From contig DJDD01000117.1 of the NCBI GenBank assembly GCA_002430925.1, forward strand, positions 1-16,942: DNA of 16,942 bases. Reading direction: 5' to 3'. The position numbers and the translations under genes were made by a program. Source of the DNA: Flavobacteriales bacterium UBA5933 (GTDB lineage Bacteria > Bacteroidota > Bacteroidia > Flavobacteriales > Weeksellaceae). Below are positions 6,635-14,606 of this stretch, piece by piece; position 1 is the first letter of the stretch; every line of letters begins with the position of its first letter. Below the pieces are notes generated by a model. It searched no databases and had not been told where the DNA came from. It saw nothing but the letters and a program-made list of their open reading frames with translations.

Positions 6635-7861
6635 ATGAAAAATCAAAACCTCAAAATCAAAATTGCATTGTATTTAAATTATTTTGTTTTTGCAATACTT
6701 TTAAATTCAGTGGGAACTGTAATCCTAAAGGTTCAACAAAATTTTGATGTAACAAAATCACAAGCAAGTGTTTTAGAAGGTTTTAAAGATTTACCAATAG
6801 CAATTTGTTCTTTTTTAGTAGCTTCATTTTTACCAAAATTTGGTATAAAAAAGTCTATGTTAACAGCATTATTATTAGTTACATGCATGTGTTTTATTAT
6901 TACACAAGCAAATGAATTTTGGTATTTTAAATTGCTTTTTGCAACTATAGGAGTTTCTTTCGCACTTATAAAAATATCTGTTTTTACTTCTATCGGTTTA
7001 GTAACTAATTCGGATAAAGAACATTCTAGTATGATGGGATTTTTAGAAGGTTTTTTTATGATTGGAGTTTTGGCAGGAAATTTATTATTTACTTTCTTTA
7101 TGGAGGATCATAATCCAAAATCCACAGCTTGGTTAAATGTTTATTGTATTCTTGGAGGACTAAGCTTAGTATCTTTATTATTTTTATTATTTACTCCATT
7201 AGATGAAAAAGAAGCAAAAATAGAAGGAGATTCATTAACTAATGATTTAAAAAATAGTTTAAAATTATTTAATAGTCAAAAAGTTTTATTGTTTTTACTA
7301 TGTGCGTTTTTATTTGTATTAGTTGAGCAAAGTTTCCAAACTTGGACTCCAACATTTTATAAAGAAGTATTAAAACTACCTACAAGTATGAGTATTCAAG
7401 CAGGAGCAGTGTTAGCAGGAGCTTTTGCTTTAGGTCGATTTTTATCTGGTTATTTTTCTAAGAAATTCACATGGATCTATGTAGTAGCATTTTGTATAAT
7501 TGGTTTTAGTATCAGTATTTTATTAGTATTACCACTTACGCATTCAGATTATAATATGGACAATAAAACATGGTTAAATTCTCCATTAGTAGTTTATTTA
7601 TTTCCATTAATGGGAGTTTTTTTAGCACCAATTTATCCAAGTATAAATTCAACTATTTTAGCTTCAATACCAAAATATCTTCAAAGTTCTATGTCAGGTT
7701 TAATAGTTGTATTTTCAGCTATTGGAGGTACAGTAGGATCAATTCTTACCGGATTTGTATTTCAAAATTTTAGTGGACAAAATGCTTTTTATCTTTCGCT
7801 AATTCCATTATCACTGTTATTATTAGCTGTTATTAGAATGTATAAAATCAAAACCAAATAA
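6635..7861 (+). CDS. MFS sugar transporter, probably trehalose importer
   Basis: This 408-residue inner-membrane protein has about 12 hydrophobic helices in two groups of six: roughly residues 11-30, 47-66, 74-90, 97-120, 136-156, 168-187, then 217-232, 254-274, 279-300, 317-335, 351-375 and 383-402. A charged cytoplasmic loop lies between the halves (188-216). The short segment APIYPSINSTILASIP (331-346) resembles the second-half signature of FucP/GlcP-like sugar:H+ symporters. Its stop is one base before the trehalase ATG, so the two are an operon, and the porin gene is divergent. The context makes trehalose the likely substrate: the enzyme next door has no signal peptide, so the sugar must enter intact. 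The substrate is inferred from neighbours, not from residues. Confidence 0.8.
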   Translation: MKNQNLKIKIALYLNYFVFAILLNSVGTVILKVQQNFDVTKSQASVLEGFKDLPIAICSFLVASFLPKFGIKKSMLTALLLVTCMCFIITQANEFWYFKLLFATIGVSFALIKISVFTSIGLVTNSDKEHSSMMGFLEGFFMIGVLAGNLLFTFFMEDHNPKSTAWLNVYCILGGLSLVSLLFLLFTPLDEKEAKIEGDSLTNDLKNSLKLFNSQKVLLFLLCAFLFVLVEQSFQTWTPTFYKEVLKLPTSMSIQAGAVLAGAFALGRFLSGYFSKKFTWIYVVAFCIIGFSISILLVLPLTHSDYNMDNKTWLNSPLVVYLFPLMGVFLAPIYPSINSTILASIPKYLQSSMSGLIVVFSAIGGTVGSILTGFVFQNFSGQNAFYLSLIPLSLLLLAVIRMYKIKTK

Positions 7862-7862
7862 T

Positions 7863-9353
7863 ATGAGCCAACAATTATATATTAATGATATCAACGAACT
7901 TTTTGATAATGTTCAACGAAGTAAAATTTTTGTTGATCAAAAAACAATGACTGATGCAATACCAAAATTTTCAATTGATATTATAAAAAAAAATTACCAA
8001 AATCAAAAAACTGAGAATTCTTTTAATCTGAAAGATTTTGTTTTAAAGCATTTTGATTTTCCAGAAAAAATAGAAGTAAATGATAATTTTTCCAAAGTTT
8101 CTATAGAAGATCATATAGAAAGATTATGGAATCACCTTACAAAAGAGTCAATAGAAAATAGAGGAACTTTACTTCATTTACCAAAATCTTACATTGTTCC
8201 AGGAGGAAGATTTAATGAGTTTTTCTATTGGGATAGTTATTTCGTAATGTTAGGTTTAAAAGAATCTAATCATACTGAAATGATGCAGAACATAGTTGAT
8301 AATTGTGCTTATTTAATTAGTGAATTTGGTTTTGTTCCAAATGCGAGTAGAACATATTTCTTAAGTAGATCTCAACCACCTTATTTTTCTCTGATGGTTC
8401 AGTTATTAGCTGAAGCAACAAATGATTTGAGTGTTTATTCTAAGTATTTTCAAATTCTAGAAAAAGAATATCAATTCTGGATGGAAGGTGAAAATGAATT
8501 AGAGAACAATAAAGCTATAAATCACTTAGTAAAGCTTAGTGATGGAACAGTTTTAAATAGATATTTTGATAGTGAAAATATACCAAGACCCGAAAGTTAT
8601 TCAATGGATTTAGAAGATCAAGAAAAATCTGATAATCAATATTTCTATCAAAATATTCGTTCAGCCTGTGAATCTGGGTGGGATTTTTCAAGTAGATGGT
8701 TTTCTGATTACAAAACAATTGAAACGATTACGACTTTAAATATTTTACCAGTCGATTTAAATTCATTATTATTCAATCTTGAAGATTTATTAGCTAAAAT
8801 AGCAAAATCTATTGGTGAAACTTCCGAAAAAGTTATGTTTTATGAAAAAAGAGCTAAAGATAGAGTAGACGCTATTCAGAAATATTTTTGGGATGAAAAC
8901 ACTAAAATTTATAGAGATTTTAATTTTAAAATAAATCAAAAAACTTTATCAGAGCATGTAGGTATGTTTTATCCTTTATATTTCGGAATTTCAAGTAGTG
9001 AGCAAGCAAATGGAGTTGAACAATTTATTAAGGCAAATATTTTATATGATGGAGGATTAGTTACAACTACAAATCAATCTGGTCAACAATGGGATTTACC
9101 AAATGCTTGGGCTCCATTTCAATGGTTAGGTTATGAGGCTATGATAAAGTATAATTTTAATTCTACTGCTCAACAAATTGCTAAAAATTGGTGTGGAATT
9201 GTTGAAAAAATTTACAATGAAACAGGAAAATTAATGGAAAAATACAATGCAGTCGATACAAGTTTATTAGCTGGAGGAGGAGAGTATCCAAATCAAGATG
9301 GTTTTGGTTGGACAAATGGAATTTACCTATATTTAAAAAATAGAATTAAATAG
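7863..9353 (+). CDS. treF: Cytoplasmic trehalase, glycoside hydrolase family 37
   Basis: It hydrolyses alpha,alpha-trehalose to two glucose molecules (EC 3.2.1.28) by inversion. Both family signatures are present: PGGRFNEFFYWDSY (113-126) and QWDLPNAWAP (409-418), plus GGGEYPNQDGFGW (471-483). By comparison with E. coli TreA (Asp312, Glu496), the catalytic acid is Asp274 in ESGWDFSSRW and the base is Glu459 in MEKYN. The 496-residue length covers the whole (alpha/alpha)6 barrel. There is no signal peptide at the N-terminus MSQQLYINDI, so the enzyme is cytoplasmic, like TreF rather than periplasmic TreA. The N-terminal ~75 residues are less conserved. It starts one base after the MFS stop, implying co-transcription, and is followed by a strong terminator. 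The symbol reflects predicted location only. Confidence 0.93.
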   Translation: MSQQLYINDINELFDNVQRSKIFVDQKTMTDAIPKFSIDIIKKNYQNQKTENSFNLKDFVLKHFDFPEKIEVNDNFSKVSIEDHIERLWNHLTKESIENRGTLLHLPKSYIVPGGRFNEFFYWDSYFVMLGLKESNHTEMMQNIVDNCAYLISEFGFVPNASRTYFLSRSQPPYFSLMVQLLAEATNDLSVYSKYFQILEKEYQFWMEGENELENNKAINHLVKLSDGTVLNRYFDSENIPRPESYSMDLEDQEKSDNQYFYQNIRSACESGWDFSSRWFSDYKTIETITTLNILPVDLNSLLFNLEDLLAKIAKSIGETSEKVMFYEKRAKDRVDAIQKYFWDENTKIYRDFNFKINQKTLSEHVGMFYPLYFGISSSEQANGVEQFIKANILYDGGLVTTTNQSGQQWDLPNAWAPFQWLGYEAMIKYNFNSTAQQIAKNWCGIVEKIYNETGKLMEKYNAVDTSLLAGGGEYPNQDGFGWTNGIYLYLKNRIK

Positions 9354-9361
9354 TTGTTTAA

Positions 9362-9407
9362 TAATCAAAATAAAATGCTCCTATATAGGAGCATTTTATT
9401 TTGATTA
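9362..9407. terminator. 46-bp perfectly palindromic bidirectional terminator after trehalase
   Basis: The sequence is an uninterrupted palindrome centred at 9384/9385. The G/C-containing core ATGCTCCTATATAGGAGCAT is flanked by A-rich left and T-rich right arms. Read from either strand it gives a stem followed by a T-rich tract, so it can stop the plus-strand trehalase transcript and minus-strand transcripts from the 9583-12079 genes. Confidence 0.85.
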
Positions 9408-9426
9408 AACTTGTTATTTTTTTCTT

Positions 9427-9535
9427 GGGCAATTGCTTCGCACCGTGCTTTTCACTATATCTTTTTTGATTGGTCATTGAGAAAGACCCAAATGAAAGAC
9501 CAATCAAAAAAGGATGTCGTTTCAATCACTATTGC
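9427..9535. repeat. Structured intergenic repeat, copy 2
   Basis: It begins GGGCAAT (9427-9433) and ends ATTGC (9531-9535), on the same strand as copy 1. The inner stem CTTTTTTGATTGGTC (9461-9475) pairs perfectly over 15 bases with GACCAATCAAAAAAG (9498-9512). Distances from the left end to the inner stem (34 against 37 bases) and from the inner stem to the right end (23 against 24) nearly equal those of copy 1. Shared single-stranded blocks include GCTTTT, AAAGGAT and TTCAATC-CTATTGCAAAT. Loops differ. It lies between converging genes, just past the trehalase terminator. Confidence 0.7.
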
Positions 9536-9582
9536 AAATTCGTAACATTTAATAAAAGAAGTAAATTTAAATAACCTTGTTA

Positions 9583-10242
9583 TTAATATCTATTAATAAT
9601 AAGTGATTTTAAACCACCATCAACTCTCTGTACAATTAAATTATAAAAGTTAAAAGGGGAGTCTGTTGCAAGTGATGAAGAACCTAAATTGACAGATAAC
9701 ATTACATTATGACCATTTAAATTTCCAGTTACTGTATTTAATGTTTGCCAAGTATTATAATTACTAGAGGTGAAAGTTATTGTTTTATTTTCAGCTCCAG
9801 GAGTAGTAGCTCCTGTTCCTCCCCATCTATTAACAGTTGCAGAAGTAAGTATAACATCAGTACCTGGGTTTTGAGTCATTCTAACATCATAAGACATATT
9901 ACCTGTTGTAGCTCCATTAGTACCACTTATTCTAAATTCAAACAAACCATTTACTACTGTTTTAGTCGTATCGTAACTTAACGTTTGTATTTTCTTAATA
10001 CTTGAACCACTATCATCTGTAACAGTTCCAGAGTTTAAATTACTTGTACTAACTTTATTTACAACACCATTATCATCTGGTACTAGAACATAAGTTAGAG
10101 AATTAGTTTGTTCGGTTAATGTACGAATTCTCACATCGCCATTTACATCTAATGTATTTGTTGGAGAATCCGTATTTATACCAACTTGTGCTGATATTTT
10201 TGTTAATCCTAATAAAATAATAATTCCGTAAATTTTTCTCAT
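9583..10242 (-). CDS. Secreted protein of unknown function with VGINTxxPxxTLDVNG motif
   Basis: I do not recognise a specific family. The 219-residue product starts with a signal peptide (1-18, cleavage at A18|Q19). The motif QVGINTDSPTNTLDVNGDVRI (19-39, quoted in part: VGINTDSPTNTLDVNG) follows at once. This motif is common at the N-terminus of many flavobacterial surface and secreted proteins, some of them adhesin-like or tail-fibre-like. The rest is rich in Ser, Thr, Asn and Gly with alternating hydrophobic residues (FEFRISGTNG, MLSVNLGSSS, NFYNLIVQRVDGG), consistent with a beta-sandwich. There are no Cys residues and no type IX secretion C-terminal domain. It lies 58 bases after the aminopeptidase gene on the same strand and may share its transcript. 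Extracellular or periplasmic location is inferred. Confidence 0.75.
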   Translation of the reverse strand: MRKIYGIIILLGLTKISAQVGINTDSPTNTLDVNGDVRIRTLTEQTNSLTYVLVPDDNGVVNKVSTSNLNSGTVTDDSGSSIKKIQTLSYDTTKTVVNGLFEFRISGTNGATTGNMSYDVRMTQNPGTDVILTSATVNRWGGTGATTPGAENKTITFTSSNYNTWQTLNTVTGNLNGHNVMLSVNLGSSSLATDSPFNFYNLIVQRVDGGLKSLIINRY

Positions 10243-10300
10243 AAGTTAAGTTTTACTCAAAAATAAAAAAAACAACAATATATAATATGATATCAATAAA

Positions 10301-12079
10301 TTATATCCATTCACATTTTTCTTTTAGCCAAGCAGTTTCTTTTTCATCTAAAAAAGGACTTATTTTATCAAAAACTTGCTGATGATAATTATTTAACCAA
10401 TTAATTTCACCCCTTGTAAGTAAATTAATGTCAATTAATGTTTTATCTATAGGTGATAAAGTAATGACTTCAAATTTATAAAACTCTCCAAATTCAGTTT
10501 TTTCATAAGGCTGAACGATTATTAAATTTTCTATACGAATACCATATTTTCCATCTCTATATAATCCTGGTTCATTAGATAATATCATACCTGGTTTTAA
10601 TGTTACTGAATTTTCTTCTGTACGAATACTTTGTGGACCTTCATGTACACAAAGATAATGACCAACTCCATGACCAGTTCCATGACCGAAATTCATTCCG
10701 TTTTCCCATAAAGCTTTTCTAGCTAATACATCAATTTGTGAACCTCGTGTATTTGCTGGAAAGATAGCTTCCGATAAATTTATATTTCCTTTTAAAACAA
10801 GAGTATAATCAATTTTTTGTTGTGCAGTAGGTTCTCCTAAAATTAAAGTACGAGTAATATCCGTTGTTCCTTCTAGAAATTGAGCTCCAGAATCTATAAG
10901 TAGCATATTATCTCTACCAACTGTATATGCTGTTTCTTCAGTTGCAGAATAGTGATTCATAGCTCCATGATCGGCATATCCACAAATGGTTCCAAAGCTA
11001 GCTCCTTTAAAATTTTCTTGTTGAGCACGAAATTCAATTAATTTCTTTTCAATTGTAACTTCATTTATTTCATTAGTATCAACATTTTCCTCTAACCAAA
11101 TAAAAAATTTCGTCAATGCAACACCGTCTTTTACCATTGCTTTTCTAAAACCTTCTAATTCAATTTCATTTTTTACAGCTTTCAAATAAGTTGCTGGAGA
11201 AGCACATAACTTTATTGTACTTTCTACAGGAATTGATTCAAATAATGATTGATTAATTCGATTTCCATCAATTAGAACATGTGAGTTTTCAGTCAATTCC
11301 TGTAGATAGTCATATATTGATAAATATGGTAAAATGTATATACCTTCTTTATTTAATTCTGTTTTTACATCTTCTCTTACTTTTTCTTCATCGATAAATA
11401 AATATGCTTTTTCAGAATCAATAGCGGCATAAGAAATAGCTAATGGGTTGTAATTAACATCATTTCCACGAATGTTAAATAACCAAGCAATTTCATCCAA
11501 TGAATTCAATATGTAAACATTAGTTTTGTTTTTTTGCATTTCATATCTTACTTCAGCTATTTTTTCAGAAGCAGATTTACCTGCATATTTTTTTTCAAAT
11601 AAAAAGATTTCATTTTTTGGTAAATCTTCTCTATCAGACCATGCTTCATTAATTAAATCAATAGATGTTACATTAATTTCATTAAAATTGAAATCATTAA
11701 AACTCTCTAAAAATGAATTATGAGAAAACATTTGTGGATTTAATCCTACAGTTTCGCCTTTATCTAATTCACTTATAATCCATTCATTTATACTAGGAGT
11801 TTCAGGTAACTTCATTTTCATTAATTCAAATGTAGTATCTTTTAATTGGTCCTCTGCTTGTATAAAATATCTTGAATCTGTCCAAAGTGCTGCTTTTTCT
11901 AATGTAACCACAGCTGTACCTGCTGAACCGTTGAAATTTGAAATCCATTGGCGTTCTTTCCATTTGTTAGGTAAATACTCACTTCCATGTGGGTCTGTTC
12001 CAGGAATAATAGTAGCACTAATTCCATTTTTTTTCATTATTTCTCTTAGCGTATTTAGCCTATCTTTTATGATTTCCAT
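10301..12079 (-). CDS. Xaa-Pro aminopeptidase (aminopeptidase P, M24B), cytosolic three-domain type
   Basis: It removes the N-terminal residue from peptides with proline second (EC 3.4.11.9) in peptide turnover. The protein has 592 residues: two creatinase-like N-terminal domains (about 1-150 and 155-300), a pita-bread catalytic domain (about 305-525) and a C-terminal extension. This is the layout of human XPNPEP1 rather than of the shorter E. coli PepP. The dimetal ligands are Asp396, Asp407, His470, Glu503 and Glu517, with spacings of 11, 63, 33 and 14 that match XPNPEP1 (11, 63, 34, 14). The accessory histidines are His376, His466 and His479. There is no signal peptide. It begins in a divergent region facing the OstA-like gene and may be co-transcribed with the secreted protein downstream. 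Confidence 0.93.
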   Translation of the reverse strand: MEIIKDRLNTLREIMKKNGISATIIPGTDPHGSEYLPNKWKERQWISNFNGSAGTAVVTLEKAALWTDSRYFIQAEDQLKDTTFELMKMKLPETPSINEWIISELDKGETVGLNPQMFSHNSFLESFNDFNFNEINVTSIDLINEAWSDREDLPKNEIFLFEKKYAGKSASEKIAEVRYEMQKNKTNVYILNSLDEIAWLFNIRGNDVNYNPLAISYAAIDSEKAYLFIDEEKVREDVKTELNKEGIYILPYLSIYDYLQELTENSHVLIDGNRINQSLFESIPVESTIKLCASPATYLKAVKNEIELEGFRKAMVKDGVALTKFFIWLEENVDTNEINEVTIEKKLIEFRAQQENFKGASFGTICGYADHGAMNHYSATEETAYTVGRDNMLLIDSGAQFLEGTTDITRTLILGEPTAQQKIDYTLVLKGNINLSEAIFPANTRGSQIDVLARKALWENGMNFGHGTGHGVGHYLCVHEGPQSIRTEENSVTLKPGMILSNEPGLYRDGKYGIRIENLIIVQPYEKTEFGEFYKFEVITLSPIDKTLIDINLLTRGEINWLNNYHQQVFDKISPFLDEKETAWLKEKCEWI

Positions 12080-12108
12080 TTTTTTATTTTGAATATGTGT
12101 TAAAAAAT

Positions 12109-12116
12109 CGAATATA
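12109..12116 (-). promoter_or_regulatory. Possible -7 promoter box of the aminopeptidase gene
   Basis: On the minus strand the box is TATATTCG (one mismatch to TAnnTTTG), with TTTTTTG sixteen bases further upstream. The spacing is slightly short, so support is weak. It would give a leader of roughly 25 bases. Confidence 0.3.
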
Positions 12117-12306
12117 CAAATTAGTTGTCTTACAAAAAATTAAATAATAAATCTATATACTCTAAATAGTCTATAGGTTTAAAGGGGTTAACTATTATTC
12201 TTTATTGTATATAAAAAATTGAAGAGGAAAACATGTGAAGGTTTTTCAAAAAATTATTTTAAAGGATATATTTTTAATTCTTGTTGAATAGTTAATCAAT
12301 AAAATA

Positions 12307-12338
12307 TTTTTGAGTAGAAAAAAATAACACTAATTTTG
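12307..12338 (+). promoter_or_regulatory. Promoter of the OstA-like gene cluster
   Basis: A -33 element TTTTTG (12307-12312) and a -7 element TAATTTTG (12331-12338), an exact TAnnTTTG match, are 18 bases apart. The start codon at 12359 is 20 bases further on, giving a short leader. This is the best promoter match in the window. Confidence 0.6.
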
Positions 12339-12358
12339 AACTGTTTTTAGCAGATATA

Positions 12359-14053
12359 ATGACAGAAAATAATTTAAAAAAAATACATCTAAATACAATT
12401 AATAATCAATTGCTTATTCAAGCTTTTTTCTTTGTGTTATTAATGTTTAGCTCGTTTTTGTATGCACAAGAGAAGCCAAAAAAGGCTAGAGCAAATTTGA
12501 AACATGCTGATTTTATTACTAAAAATCCTGAAAGATTTGAAGGAAATCAATTTCTTACTGGTAATGTAGTTATTGAATATAAAGGAGATATAATTTATGC
12601 AGATAGTGCTGTCTTATACCAAGATAAAAATTTAGCTGTTGCTTGGTCTAACGCAAAGCTTGTAAGTAAAGACAAAACTATTACAGCAAAAAGAATGGAG
12701 TATGATGGACAAACGACCATTGCAAAAGCTTTTGAAAATGTTGTTTTAACTGATCCTAGTTCAAAAATACAATCAGACTATATGGAGTATAACCGTACTA
12801 CAGAAATAGCAACTGGTATAGGAAATGTTGATGTAAAAACACCTACACAGCAGATTTATGCAGATAAAATGATTTATGAACGTTTAACAGGTAATATAAT
12901 TGTTAATGATACCTATAGGACAATAGGTTCTGATGGGACAATGGTTGAAGGGAAGAATGTTATTTACAATGTAAAAGAAAAATCATCAACTTTTGGTTCA
13001 GAAGTTTTTATCACAAATAAAGATTACACAATTTATTCTAGAAAAATGACAACCAATGACATTACTGGAATAACTACTTTTAGAGATTACTCAAAAATAA
13101 CAAGACGTAACGATCCTTCTCAATATATAATCACATCTGATGGAGATTTTAATAAAAAAACAGGAGAAGCGTGGTTAAGAAATAATTCTAAAGTTTATTA
13201 TCAAAATAAAATATTATCAGCAGAAAAACTTTATTTTAATGATAAAACAGGTTTTGGAAGAGGAGAGAAAAATGTTGTTCTTGACGACCCTTTAGAAAAA
13301 CGAATATTGAAAGGAGATTATGGCGAAGCTTATCGTTATTTAGATTCTGCTTTTGTTACAAAAAATGCTTATGCAATAAAAGCATTTGATAAAGATTCAC
13401 TTTACATTAGTGCAGACACATTGTTGGCAGTTAAACGACACGATGTTGATTCTACTTCTATTGTAAAAGCATTTCATAAGGCTAGATTTTATAAATCTAA
13501 TGTTAATGGAAAATCTGACTCTTTAGTTTATAACCAAACAAAAGGTGTTATGCAATTTTATAAAGATCCAATTATGTGGTCTGGAGATAGCCAAGTAACA
13601 GGAGATTTTATGGAAGCTTACACAAATGCTAAATCACAAAAAATTGATTCTATGAAAGTATTCAATAATGCATTTGTGATTGCGAAAGTAGATTCATTAG
13701 TTGAAAATGAATACCATCAAATTAAAGGAAAATATTTAACTGTATTATTTCACGATGATAAAATTGATTTTCTTAATGTTGAAGAAAATGCTGTAGCATT
13801 AACATACATGGATGATACGGATGAAAAAACCAAACAAAAAGAACGTTATGGAGTGAACATTTCTTATTGTGGAATTATTGAAGCAGATGTTGTTGGAAAT
13901 GAAGTTGAATTAGTTGCTTGCCGTGTAAAATCAGACGGTAAAATGTATCCTTTGTCTAAATTTCCTGAAGAACTTCGTTATTTGCCAGATTTTAAATGGA
14001 GGATAGGAGAGCGTCTAAATACATGGAAAGATATTTTTGTAGAATCAAAATAA
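12359..14053 (+). CDS. OstA-like (LptA/LptD N-terminal-type) LPS transport protein
   Basis: A 564-residue periplasmic protein of the OstA/LptA beta-jellyroll type, which bridges lipopolysaccharide transport from the inner to the outer membrane. A long N-terminal leader contains a hydrophobic stretch (about 19-35) with cleavage expected at A36|Q37. The first LptA-like repeat follows: FLTGNVVIEYKGDIIYADSA (65-84), SNAKLVSKDKTITAKRMEYD, then ATGIGNVDVKTPTQQIYADK. Several similar strand repeats run through the middle (ITSDGDFNKKTGEAWL, VTGDFMEAYTNAKSQKID). It is far longer than E. coli LptA (about 185 residues), as in other Bacteroidetes, and lacks the LptD barrel. It heads a cluster with a lipoprotein and an aminotransferase. 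ATG at 12359 is used because it follows the promoter; a shorter start after the basic residues is unlikely but possible. Confidence 0.85.
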   Translation: MTENNLKKIHLNTINNQLLIQAFFFVLLMFSSFLYAQEKPKKARANLKHADFITKNPERFEGNQFLTGNVVIEYKGDIIYADSAVLYQDKNLAVAWSNAKLVSKDKTITAKRMEYDGQTTIAKAFENVVLTDPSSKIQSDYMEYNRTTEIATGIGNVDVKTPTQQIYADKMIYERLTGNIIVNDTYRTIGSDGTMVEGKNVIYNVKEKSSTFGSEVFITNKDYTIYSRKMTTNDITGITTFRDYSKITRRNDPSQYIITSDGDFNKKTGEAWLRNNSKVYYQNKILSAEKLYFNDKTGFGRGEKNVVLDDPLEKRILKGDYGEAYRYLDSAFVTKNAYAIKAFDKDSLYISADTLLAVKRHDVDSTSIVKAFHKARFYKSNVNGKSDSLVYNQTKGVMQFYKDPIMWSGDSQVTGDFMEAYTNAKSQKIDSMKVFNNAFVIAKVDSLVENEYHQIKGKYLTVLFHDDKIDFLNVEENAVALTYMDDTDEKTKQKERYGVNISYCGIIEADVVGNEVELVACRVKSDGKMYPLSKFPEELRYLPDFKWRIGERLNTWKDIFVESK

Positions 14054-14097
14054 AATCTTTTTCACTTTTATTCGTTAGTACTTAAATATTTTAATTT

Positions 14098-14604
14098 ATG
14101 AAAAAAACATCAATTGTATTTGCTTTTACTTTAATTTTATCTAGTTGTTATAGTTATGTAGCATTTGAACCTGAAAATGTTGAATCATTAAAAAATAATT
14201 CAAATGAGAATACAAATTTAGTTGGTAATAAATTAAAAAATGTTAGAAATACGAATGTTCAAGTTCTTAATGAAGAAGATATTTCAAATACAAAAAACAA
14301 AGAAAAATCTAAAAATTCTTCGGTAGAATTAGATCTTTCTAAAATTAAAATAACAGATATTATAAAAACAAATCAATTTTATAAAATTGATGTAAATAAT
14401 ACATATTATAAAATAGAAGCTAAACAATGGAAAGCGGATACTTTATATGCTATTAAAAAAGGTAAACCAACACATGAATTAAAATTTCATAAAGATGAAA
14501 TTAAAGATGTAAAAATTAGAAAATTTTCAAAAGGAAAATCTGATGCTCTTACTGTTGCAGCCTATGCTTTAGGAGGAATTGGAATTTTTCTATTATTAAA
14601 ATAA
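14098..14604 (+). CDS. Small lipoprotein with a C-terminal hydrophobic segment, unknown function
   Basis: I do not recognise a family. The 168-residue product has a lipoprotein signal peptide with lipobox LSSC, giving Cys17 as the lipidated residue. A low-complexity Asn/Lys/Ser/Glu-rich stretch (about 26-80) follows. Next is a compact region with aromatic and basic residues (TNQFYKIDVNNTYYKIEAKQW, residues about 95-115; DTLYAIKKGKPTHELKF) that may form a small beta-domain. The last 19 residues (150-168) are hydrophobic with a terminal Lys and could form a membrane helix, so the protein may be anchored at both ends. It follows the OstA-like gene by 44 bases and ends two bases before the aminotransferase ATG, so it is probably part of the same operon. 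A cell-envelope role is inferred from context only. Confidence 0.75.
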   Translation: MKKTSIVFAFTLILSSCYSYVAFEPENVESLKNNSNENTNLVGNKLKNVRNTNVQVLNEEDISNTKNKEKSKNSSVELDLSKIKITDIIKTNQFYKIDVNNTYYKIEAKQWKADTLYAIKKGKPTHELKFHKDEIKDVKIRKFSKGKSDALTVAAYALGGIGIFLLLK

Positions 14605-14606
14605 AA

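Noticed and set aside
7570..7773. Reading frame within the MFS gene in another frame
   Set aside because: Its Ser/Phe/Lys-rich content is what a shifted reading of AT-rich transporter sequence gives; the MFS frame is clearly the real one.
8536..8718. Antisense reading frame within trehalase
   Set aside because: It overlaps the catalytic ESGWDFSSRW region of a well-conserved enzyme; shadow frame.
9512..9540. CRISPR-repeat-like string GTTTCAATC near repeat copy 2
   Set aside because: There is only one copy at the site with no spacers; it belongs to the structured intergenic repeat.
9745..9981. Plus-strand reading frame opposite the secreted protein gene
   Set aside because: Ser-rich low-complexity shadow; the minus-strand frame has a signal peptide and a known N-terminal motif.
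11526..11723. Plus-strand reading frame opposite the aminopeptidase gene
   Set aside because: It lies antisense to the N-terminal domains of the M24 enzyme; no independent support.
12187..12295. Distant inverted match GTTAACTATT ... AATAGTTAAT in the region before the OstA-like gene
   Set aside because: The arms are about 90 bases apart, imperfect and AT-rich; likely chance.
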